Positions 15,466 to 22,115 of a stretch of DNA of 64,000 bases are shown one piece after another. The stretch comes from an uncultured Oscillospiraceae bacterium (GTDB lineage: Bacteria > Bacillota > Clostridia > Oscillospirales > Acutalibacteraceae). The stretch spans positions 1 through 64,000 of the forward strand of contig URCA01000005.1 in NCBI GenBank assembly GCA_900546265.1, read 5' to 3'. The translations under genes and the position numbers were made by a program. Position 1 is the first letter of the stretch. Each line of letters opens with the position of its first letter. The notes under the pieces were generated by a model that did no database searches, had not been told where the DNA came from, and saw only the letters and a program-made list of their open reading frames with translations.

Positions 15466-15494
15466 TTGACGAATCGAATGGAACATGCTAAAAT
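15466..15494 (+). promoter_or_regulatory. Sigma-A promoter of feoAB with overlapping short dyads
   Basis: TTGACG (15466-15471), 17-nt spacer and extended -10 TGCTAAAAT (core 15489-15494). The -10 lies inside gctaa-aa-ttagc, and TTAG-N6-CTAA follows; these short dyads may bind an iron regulator of the DtxR/IdeR type, but the match is loose. Confidence 0.65.
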
Positions 15495-15593
15495 TAGCAA
15501 AGACTAACACTCGGGATATTTGTCCTGCTTTTTTCGTATATATGGAAGGGACACCCCCGGGATGGGAGCAGGGGAGAAAGAGGGAGACTCAGT

Positions 15594-15839
15594 TTGGAGA
15601 AAACGGTCAACGATTTGAAAATCGGCGAAAAGGCCGTTGTGACACGACTGGGATGCTCCGGCGCTTTACGGCGGCGGATCATTGACATGGGGATTACCCC
15701 CGGTGCTGTTGTTATCATGCGTAAGGCCGCGCCGATGGGCGACCCCTTGGAGATCAATGTGCGGGGCTATGAACTCAGCATCCGACGCTCAGAAGCGAAA
15801 GAAATATGGGTTTTGCCGGACAACGGGGAGGCACGCTGA
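15594..15839 (+). CDS. feoA: FeoA ferrous iron transport protein
   Basis: An 81-residue SH3-like cytosolic protein that assists FeoB: LGCSGALRRRIIDMGITPG and the closing GYELSIRRSEAKEIWV are the conserved parts. TTG at 15594 is used, with GGGAG upstream; the family motif starts a few residues in, so no longer form is needed. The stop overlaps the feoB start by one base (TGATG), so the two are translationally coupled. Confidence 0.93.
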   Translation: MEKTVNDLKIGEKAVVTRLGCSGALRRRIIDMGITPGAVVIMRKAAPMGDPLEINVRGYELSIRRSEAKEIWVLPDNGEAR

Positions 15840-18004
15840 TGAGTACGACCTACGCGCTGGCGGGAAATCCGAACTGCGGCAAAACTACTCTGTTCAACGA
15901 ATTAACCGGCTCCAACCAATATGTCGGTAACTGGCCGGGCGTGACCGTGGAAAAGAAAGGCGGCCAGTTAAAAAGCCACGGCGAAGATGTAACGGTTGTG
16001 GACCTACCAGGCATCTACTCATTGTCGCCCTATTCTGCCGAGGAGATGGTCACCCGGAATTACATATTGGATGAGCACCCCGATGTGATTATCGATGTGG
16101 TGGACGCCACGAATATCGAGAGAAACCTCTATCTAACCTTACAGCTAGCCGAGCTTGGCCGTCCCATGATTATCGCCCTGAACATGATGGACATGCTGGC
16201 AAGCCGCGGGGTGGAAATCGATGTGCAGAAGCTCGAGCACATGCTGGGGGTTCCGGTTGTACCAATTTCCGCGAGCCGGGGCCGCGGCATTAAGGAATTG
16301 ATTGACCGGGCTCATCATGACGGCGTAGAGCGCGGCCATCAGACTTTATCCGCCTTCGACGAAATGCGGCTGGCCGAACGGATCGACGCTAAGCATGGCG
16401 GCAACCCGTATATTAAGCATCAACTCCACGACAGGCGGGAGCATCACGCTTCCGAATACCTTTCCACCCACGTGATTGATGAAATTTACTCCACCGCCGT
16501 CATGGAAGCCATCCTGCGCATTGAAGATATTATAGAACCGAAGTGCATGAAAACGGGCATGGCCCTGCGTTGGTCGGCGGTCAAAATCATTGACGACGAT
16601 GCCCCCACCATTGAAGCACTGAACTTTTCAGACGGAGAGGCCCATTTGATCGATGAGATCGTGCGCGATTTGGAGGCCAAGTACGTCGAGCGCGATATGA
16701 TCATCGCGGATCAAAAATACAAATTCATCTGTCAGATTTGCGAACAGTGCGTGACGCACTTGAAAGCCCCAGGAGAATTGACGCTGTCCGATCGCATCGA
16801 CAGCATCGCCACGCATAAGTATCTGGCGTTGCCTGTCTTCGTAGGCATCATGGTTTTGGTGTTTTTCATCACCTTCGGCCCGCTGGGCACCTGGATGACG
16901 GATGGGCTCACCGGTCTTATCGATATATTCACCGAGTGGGCCAGAAGGGGGTTGCAGGCGGCGCACGCATCTCCATGGGCCGTCAGCCTGGTCTGTGACG
17001 GGGTAATCACCGGCGTCGGCTCCATCGTTTCGTTCTTTCCGCAGATCCTGTTACTCTTTTTGTTCCTTTCTATCCTGGAGGACAGCGGGTATATGGCGCG
17101 GGCCGCGTTTATTATGGATAAGCTGCTGCATAAGACCGGTTTGTCTGGCCGCTCCTTTGTTCCCATGCTGATGGGCTTCGGGTGTTCGGTTCCCGGCGTT
17201 ATGGCGGCCCGTACGCTGGAGAATGAACGGGACAGGCGTATGACCATCATGCTGACGCCGTTTATGTCTTGTTCGGCGAAAATGCCGGTTTACGCGTTGT
17301 TCATCGCGGCTTTCTTTCCGAAGTACCGCGGCTTTGTGGTTTTCGGCATCTATGCCTTGGGGCTGCTTGTTGCCATTGTCTGCGCGATGATTCTAAAAAA
17401 GACGGTGCTGAAGGGCGGGCATTCCCCTTTTGTCATGGAACTGCCGCCCTACCGGTTGCCCACGCTCAAAACCTTGTGGATGCATCTGTATGAGAGGGTC
17501 AAGGACTTTGCCGTGCGGGCGGGAACTATCCTGCTGGCCGCCTCCATTGTCATTTGGTTCCTTCAATCCTTTGACTTTCATTTGAACATGCTGTCGCCGG
17601 AACAAACAGGCAGCAGTATGCTGGCCTCTATCGGCAAGGCCATCGCCCCCATCTTCAGCCCGCTGGGCTTTGGCTTCTGGCAGGCCTCCGTCGCCCTGGT
17701 GGCCGGCTTGGTGGCTAAGGAAGCGGTGGTGGGAACCCTGACCATCCTATTTAACCCCATCAGCGATGCCGCCATGTACAGCATCCTGCAAGGAGTGTTC
17801 ACACCGGTCGCAGCTCTGTCCTTTTTGACATTCGTGCTGTTGTATATGCCCTGTGTCGCCGCTTTCTCGGCGATCCGACGGGAAATGAATTCCTGGAAAT
17901 GGGCGCTTGGTACTGTTGCGTTCCAGACGGTAGTGGCCTGGATTGTTTCTTTTATGGTGTATCAGTTCGGTACATTGGCTGTTAATCTAGTAGGACTCCT
18001 GTAA
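15839..18004 (+). CDS. feoB: FeoB ferrous iron transporter
   Basis: FeoB is the GTPase-coupled Fe(II) importer of the cytoplasmic membrane, suited to anaerobes. Of its 721 residues, about 1-165 form the G domain (G1 GNPNCGKT at 9-16, G3 DLPGIYSL, G4 NMMD), followed by a helical spacer and a polytopic membrane core with two Gate motifs (SCSAKMPVYALF and LLYMPCVAAFSAIRRE). Length is normal. ATG 15839 is set by overlap with the feoA stop. No feoC-like gene follows; a strong terminator does. Confidence 0.96.
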   Translation: MSTTYALAGNPNCGKTTLFNELTGSNQYVGNWPGVTVEKKGGQLKSHGEDVTVVDLPGIYSLSPYSAEEMVTRNYILDEHPDVIIDVVDATNIERNLYLTLQLAELGRPMIIALNMMDMLASRGVEIDVQKLEHMLGVPVVPISASRGRGIKELIDRAHHDGVERGHQTLSAFDEMRLAERIDAKHGGNPYIKHQLHDRREHHASEYLSTHVIDEIYSTAVMEAILRIEDIIEPKCMKTGMALRWSAVKIIDDDAPTIEALNFSDGEAHLIDEIVRDLEAKYVERDMIIADQKYKFICQICEQCVTHLKAPGELTLSDRIDSIATHKYLALPVFVGIMVLVFFITFGPLGTWMTDGLTGLIDIFTEWARRGLQAAHASPWAVSLVCDGVITGVGSIVSFFPQILLLFLFLSILEDSGYMARAAFIMDKLLHKTGLSGRSFVPMLMGFGCSVPGVMAARTLENERDRRMTIMLTPFMSCSAKMPVYALFIAAFFPKYRGFVVFGIYALGLLVAIVCAMILKKTVLKGGHSPFVMELPPYRLPTLKTLWMHLYERVKDFAVRAGTILLAASIVIWFLQSFDFHLNMLSPEQTGSSMLASIGKAIAPIFSPLGFGFWQASVALVAGLVAKEAVVGTLTILFNPISDAAMYSILQGVFTPVAALSFLTFVLLYMPCVAAFSAIRREMNSWKWALGTVAFQTVVAWIVSFMVYQFGTLAVNLVGLL

Positions 18005-18046
18005 AAAGGCGGGGCGTGACCGTACAAGTCACGTCCCGCCTTTTTT
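18003..18046. terminator. Bidirectional terminator between feoB and the E2-like gene
   Basis: aaggcgggGcgtgac (18006-18020) pairs with gtcacgTcccgcctt (18028-18042) through 15 bp with one G-T pair, with A and T tracts on each side. It serves both convergent genes. Confidence 0.85.
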
Positions 18047-18933
18047 CAAATCCAGGCATCAGCCGGTGTGCTGGCCGGAGGCTGTTCGAGAACCTCCGGG
18101 TTTTTCAGCATGCGTTTCATGGAGCGGATGGATTCCGCGTAATAGTATCCGTCGCAAATACGCTCATCCACCGTAAAGCGCAGCCGGATTACCTTCTTAT
18201 CCTCGAGCGAGCCGTCGGATCCGCGGATTAGCTCTGTCTCCTTTTTTCCAATAGCCATGAAAACCGAAGTGGTGCCGAAATCGTATATATGATGAAAGAC
18301 CGGGCCGATCCCCAAAGATCCGACGTCGGTAATATAGATGCTCGTATGAAAAGGGCTCAAGCGGTTCAGCGCCTTGGGCATCAATCCCCAGTGATCCAAC
18401 ACGTTAACCAAATTCACAATCACGCGTATCAGCCAAGCCGGGCAACGGTTCAGAATCCGGGCTACCATGTCGGTATCGTTCTCCACCGTGCTGTCCATGA
18501 CCTCATGCGTAATCGCGTCGTTGATTTTACGATATACATCATACAACGTATCGGTGGGGGAGAATTCCGGCTTAATGGTGGTCTCCTCCGCGTCTCGATT
18601 AAGCCCCCGCTTGATAGACATGGAAACCGTCAGATTGGTGCGCGCATAGATCTTACCCGCAATCACAAACCGATTGAGCCAGGGCCGCAGCGTGATCATC
18701 CGAACGGCCGCCGCAATGAACAGATGATAGGTGGAGAAGCCCGGCAAATTGTCCTCCTTTCGTTTCCTTCGCACGTATTTTTCCAGGTTTTCAATATCGA
18801 TTACTTCATCAAACAGGACGATGCTGTCCGACCGCCTCTTCATAATATGCGGCATCACCGTAAAAAAAGCCGGCGTACGGCGCAGCCTCCTGCCATCATA
18901 CCGATCGCCAAGCCGCCGCTTATCCTTATTCAT
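18046..18933 (-). CDS. E2-acyltransferase-like protein lacking the catalytic His
   Basis: A 295-residue protein made only of the catalytic-domain fold of 2-oxo-acid dehydrogenase E2/chloramphenicol acetyltransferase (matching blocks: STYHLFIAAAVRMI, SIYITDVGSLGIG, FMAIGKKE and RFTVDERICDG). It has no lipoyl or E1/E3-binding domain. In active E2 the last motif is DHRxxDG with His as general base; here it is D256-E257-R258-I-C-D261-G262, so the base is Glu. No pyruvate dehydrogenase genes are near. It is probably not a classical acyltransferase. The start is ATG 18933, with AGGAGGGGG upstream. Confidence 0.75.
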   Translation of the reverse strand: MNKDKRRLGDRYDGRRLRRTPAFFTVMPHIMKRRSDSIVLFDEVIDIENLEKYVRRKRKEDNLPGFSTYHLFIAAAVRMITLRPWLNRFVIAGKIYARTNLTVSMSIKRGLNRDAEETTIKPEFSPTDTLYDVYRKINDAITHEVMDSTVENDTDMVARILNRCPAWLIRVIVNLVNVLDHWGLMPKALNRLSPFHTSIYITDVGSLGIGPVFHHIYDFGTTSVFMAIGKKETELIRGSDGSLEDKKVIRLRFTVDERICDGYYYAESIRSMKRMLKNPEVLEQPPASTPADAWI

Positions 18934-19035
18934 AGCTCCCCCTCCTAAGCGTAAAACATCCGTTTCCATTATAAACGAGCGGATGCCGGTGCGCAACAGT
19001 CGGAGCCGCGATTTAAAGAATTTTGCCGAAAGCAA

Positions 19036-19078
19036 AACCGCCTTCGATCCTAAGACCGAAGACGGTTGGTTTTATTAG
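19036..19078 (-). terminator. Terminator of the PH-domain gene
   Basis: On the minus strand accgtcttcg and cgaaggcggt pair through 10 bp with one G-U, followed by ttttgctttc. On the plus strand the same position is a C-A mismatch, so the hairpin is oriented for the minus-strand gene. Confidence 0.65.
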
Positions 19079-19521
19079 GTTCCCGGATGACCATGAAAAT
19101 CATCGTCACAGCCTTCCGATTCCATCCCCACATATTCGCCGGAGCGAAACCGCATGCGAAACCGCTCCTTTTCCACCTGCTCGTCCAATAGATCCTTGAA
19201 CTCCTTCGCATTCCGTATGTTGCGAATAATCAGCTCAGGAATGCTGTGATCGGAGGAGGCCACTAGAATATTGCCCAGACCGAAAAGCTTTTGTATAAAG
19301 GTCCGCCGGTAGGAGGTATCCATGATCCGGAACAATAGAATATCGTCCTCCGCCGTGGTGAACAGCCCCGTTTGAACGGTCAGCTTTTTAGGGGTCAGGG
19401 TATATGTGGTAAACGTGAAGGGGAGACCGAAAAATGTCCATCTTTTCCGTTCCCGCACTTCAAAATCATCCTGTGGCTCTTCCGGCCTTGCGGAGGCGCC
19501 GTTTATTTTGTCGTCTTTCAT
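19075..19521 (-). CDS. PH-domain (bPH2/YdbT-like) protein
   Basis: A 148-residue protein whose middle (TFFGLPFTFTTYTLTPKKLTVQTGLFTT then ILLFRIMDTSYRRTFIQKLFGLGNI, read in two parts) is the bacterial PH domain 2 pattern. Unlike YdbT it has no membrane segments, so it would be cytosolic. Function is unknown; bacterial PH domains often act as protein- or lipid-interaction modules. The ribosome site is AGGAGG, 7 nt before ATG 19521. Confidence 0.78.
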   Translation of the reverse strand: MKDDKINGASARPEEPQDDFEVRERKRWTFFGLPFTFTTYTLTPKKLTVQTGLFTTAEDDILLFRIMDTSYRRTFIQKLFGLGNILVASSDHSIPELIIRNIRNAKEFKDLLDEQVEKERFRMRFRSGEYVGMESEGCDDDFHGHPGT

Positions 19522-19596
19522 AGGATACCTCCTGCCATGATGTGGTAGTCCTTTTCCCTTACATTATAGCCATAGCGAAACCGTCTGTCAATAAAA

Positions 19597-19634
19597 GAAA
19601 ATGCCCGGCACGGTTTTCCGCGCCGGGCATTTTC
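19597..19634. terminator. Terminator after the Cys-rich small protein
   Basis: gaaaatgcccggc (19597-19609) pairs perfectly with gccgggcattttc (19622-19634). On the minus strand the 3' arm ends in a T-rich tract. Confidence 0.75.
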
Positions 19635-19643
19635 TATTGGAGG

Positions 19644-19775
19644 TTAGCAGCCGCAGCCACAACCGCCGCAGCTTCCGCCGCGGTCACAGTCATCGTTATC
19701 GATGAGCAACAGGACGATGATAATGAACAGGATCCAGGTGCAGTCATTACCGCCAAACAGATTTCTCAGGCACAT
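19644..19775 (-). CDS. 43-residue Cys-rich membrane peptide
   Basis: A small ORF with a good ribosome site (AAGGAGG, 9 nt upstream) and its own terminator. It has a basic/Gly N-terminus with Cys2 and Cys12, a hydrophobic segment (WILFIIIVLLLI, residues 14-25), an acidic stretch (DNDDCDRGG) and a C-terminus alternating Gly and Cys (Cys36, 39, 41, 43). Similar short proteins are common and unnamed in Clostridia. One membrane anchor with a metal- or cluster-binding tail is plausible. No modification enzyme is adjacent. Confidence 0.75.
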   Translation of the reverse strand: MCLRNLFGGNDCTWILFIIIVLLLIDNDDCDRGGSCGGCGCGC

Positions 19776-20012
19776 ATCTTGCCGCCTCCTTTCATCGCTT
19801 ACACCCTATACTATGTACCGGGCGGGGAAGTGGTTACGGAATCTTACGGGAGCGCCCACGGATAAAAACGGTCCCCTACCCATATGATGAAACTGGAAGG
19901 ATTTGTGCCCCCGTAACGACTTGAAATCCGAAGAAAACAGAAGAAATCGTGTGATGTTTCAAGGTAACACAGAAAAAAAGACTGCCTTCGACGATGTTAG
20001 ACTTTCTTAGTC
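19776..20012. other. Gene-free stretch before the ctsR promoter
   Basis: These 237 bases between the Cys-rich peptide and the CtsR box hold no convincing ORF or stable hairpin. A weak -10-like tatact lies near the peptide gene side. Confidence 0.5.
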
Positions 20013-20042
20013 TTTGACTTTTGTTGACCTTTTGATTATACT
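20013..20042 (+). promoter_or_regulatory. ctsR promoter with overlapping CtsR operator
   Basis: TTTGACT (20013-20019), TTT, GTTGACC (20023-20029) is the CtsR heptad repeat read on this strand, with one mismatch. The -35 TTGACT (20014-20019), 17-nt spacer and -10 TATACT (20037-20042) overlap it, so bound CtsR would block RNA polymerase: class III heat-shock autoregulation. Confidence 0.85.
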
Positions 20043-20099
20043 CTAAAATAAGCAAAAGGATTAATAAATGACGGGACAGGAATGTGAGTTGATAGGAAT

Positions 20100-20558
20100 A
20101 TGTGTATAAGCGACGCGATCGCCGCCTATATTTTAGGTGTAATGGAACGTACCGGAAACGGCACGGCGGAGCTGCAGCGAAACACGTTGGCGGAAGAGCT
20201 GGGCTGTGTTCCCAGTCAAATCAGTTATGTATTAACCTCCAGATTTACGCCGGAAAAAGGGTACATCGTGGAAAGCCGACGGGGCGGCGGCGGGTATATC
20301 CGCGTTCAGCGTGTTCGATACCAAAGCACGGCCGCGCCGATGATGCATACGTTGAACGCTATTGGCGAAGAACTGGCAGCCGGCTCGGCCCAGGCTATAT
20401 TGGAGAATCTTTTATACGAGAAATGTCTGACAACCGAGCAGGCGCGGATTATGGCGGCGGCCCTGTCGGACAAAGCGTACCGGGATATACCGGCTGAACA
20501 ACGGGATAGACTGCGGGCGGCAGTGATGAAACAAATGCTGGCCGCCGCAGCGTTATAG
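20100..20558 (+). CDS. ctsR: CtsR class III stress-gene repressor
   Basis: A 152-residue repressor of clp genes. The winged-helix block (LGCVPSQISYVLTSRFTPEK followed by the glycine-rich wing ESRRGGGGYIRV) is almost identical to the family consensus; the C-terminal half is the dimerisation domain. It heads ctsR-mcsA-mcsB-clpC and has its own operator on the promoter. McsB phosphorylates Arg in the wing of CtsR in Bacillus; the wing arginines are present here. Confidence 0.96.
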   Translation: MCISDAIAAYILGVMERTGNGTAELQRNTLAEELGCVPSQISYVLTSRFTPEKGYIVESRRGGGGYIRVQRVRYQSTAAPMMHTLNAIGEELAAGSAQAILENLLYEKCLTTEQARIMAAALSDKAYRDIPAEQRDRLRAAVMKQMLAAAAL

Positions 20559-20577
20559 AGAAAGGATGGGGCTGTGT

Positions 20578-21084
20578 ATGACCTGTCAGAATTGCGGCAA
20601 GAATCTGGCGACTACCCATGTGAAGAAAACGATGAATGGAAAAACCACAGAGTTGCATCTCTGTGCCGCTTGCGCCGCCAAGCAGGGCCTGAACACCGTG
20701 TGGGACGGCCTTGGTCTGGATCTGGGGAATTTCTGGGGCAGTCTGTTCGCGGAACCGGCTGTCCGAGAAAAAACCGACACCGTTCGCTGCGAATGCTGCG
20801 GGAGCACCTTCGGCGATATCGCGAAAAACGGCAAAGCCGGCTGTCCGGCCTGTTACACCACCTTTTACGATCAGCTTCTCCCCTCGATCCGCCGGATCCA
20901 CGGCAAAACGCGCCATACCGGCAAAACGCCCGTAGCCGCTGGGGAAGAGGCCAAAAAGGAACGGGAGCTGGATGTGCTGAAAAAGCAGCTGGCGGAAAGC
21001 ATCGCCAGCCAGGAATATGAAAAATGCGCCGAGCTGCGGGACAGCATCCGCGCGCTGGAGGAGGGGAGACACGATGGAGAATAA
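20578..21084 (+). CDS. mcsA: McsA, zinc-finger activator of the McsB arginine kinase
   Basis: A 168-residue protein with paired CxxC zinc sites: C3/C6 with C29/C32, and later CECC with CPAC. A C-terminal UVR helical hairpin follows (LKKQLAESIASQEYEKCAEL). McsA activates McsB and links it to ClpC. ATG 20578 is preferred over ATG 20566, giving the usual MxCxxCG start and proper spacing to AAAGGATGGGG. Its 3' end overlaps mcsB by 11 nt. Confidence 0.93.
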   Translation: MTCQNCGKNLATTHVKKTMNGKTTELHLCAACAAKQGLNTVWDGLGLDLGNFWGSLFAEPAVREKTDTVRCECCGSTFGDIAKNGKAGCPACYTTFYDQLLPSIRRIHGKTRHTGKTPVAAGEEAKKERELDVLKKQLAESIASQEYEKCAELRDSIRALEEGRHDGE

Positions 21085-22084
21085 GTGGTATCAGCACAGT
21101 GGGCCGGAAGGGGACGTGGTCATCAGCACCCGCGTGCGGCTGGCCCGCAATATCGAGAACTATCCTTTCCCCGGCAGCATGGAACCCGAGCAGCGTCGGC
21201 AGGTTATGGATATCTTTGAGAAAACGCTTCAAGCGGCGGCCGGCCCGCTGCGGTTTAGTCCCATGGAAAACATTGCGCCGATGGAGGCGCAGTCGATGGT
21301 GGAACGTCATCTGATCAGCCCGGAATTTGCCCGGTGCGAGCCGGGAAGCGGCTTATTGCTCAACGAGGACGAAAGCGTCAGCATTATGCTCAACGAAGAG
21401 GATCATATGCGTCTGCAGGTCTTGCGGGCCGGCTTGGCGTTGGAAGAGGCGTATGCGCAGGCGGATGAATTGGATACCCGCCTAGACGCCTCCTTGCATT
21501 TTGCCTTTGACGACCGCCTGGGATATCTGACGCAATGCCCCACCAATCTAGGTACCGGCATGCGGGCCTCCATTATGCTGCACCTGCCCGCCCTTCAAGA
21601 GCATAACGCCATCCAACAGCTGGCCAACACCGTTTCCAAGCTAGGCTTGACGATTCGGGGCATTTATGGAGAGGGTAGCAAGTCGGAAGGCGCCCTATAC
21701 CAGTTGTCCAACCAGGTGACGCTGGGAATTTCCGAACAAGCCGCCATTGAAAACCTCCTCGGCATCGCCTCGCAGATTATCCGGCAGGAACGGGTCTCCC
21801 GGGAAAGCCTCAGCCAAAACCCGCATTTTGAGGATAGGGTCTGGCGATCGCTGGGCCTGCTCAGAACGGCGCGGCTATTGTCCCACGACGAGTTTATGGC
21901 GCTGATTTCCAACGTACGGGTCGGGATTGCCGTTCGTGTTATCGAAGGGCTGTCTCTGGATGTTATCGGCGAACTGCTCAACGACGCGCAGCCGGCGACG
22001 CTCATGCTGCACGCTGGCGAGGACATGGAGCCCCTGCAGCGGGATGCTTTACGCGCCCGTATGGTTAGGGAGCGCCTGGCCTGA
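21074..22084 (+). CDS. mcsB: McsB protein arginine kinase
   Basis: A 336-residue guanido-kinase-fold enzyme that phosphorylates Arg residues to mark proteins for ClpCP. It shows STRVRLARNIENYPFP at the N-terminus, the nucleotide-binding arginines, and the CPTNLGTGMRAS block that replaces the creatine kinase active loop. Length is slightly short of the Bacillus protein but all blocks are present. GGGGAG sits 8 nt before ATG 21074, inside the mcsA 3' end. Confidence 0.95.
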   Translation: MENKWYQHSGPEGDVVISTRVRLARNIENYPFPGSMEPEQRRQVMDIFEKTLQAAAGPLRFSPMENIAPMEAQSMVERHLISPEFARCEPGSGLLLNEDESVSIMLNEEDHMRLQVLRAGLALEEAYAQADELDTRLDASLHFAFDDRLGYLTQCPTNLGTGMRASIMLHLPALQEHNAIQQLANTVSKLGLTIRGIYGEGSKSEGALYQLSNQVTLGISEQAAIENLLGIASQIIRQERVSRESLSQNPHFEDRVWRSLGLLRTARLLSHDEFMALISNVRVGIAVRVIEGLSLDVIGELLNDAQPATLMLHAGEDMEPLQRDALRARMVRERLA

Positions 22085-22115
22085 ATCGCAAGAATCTTAG
22101 AAATGGAGTAGATAT

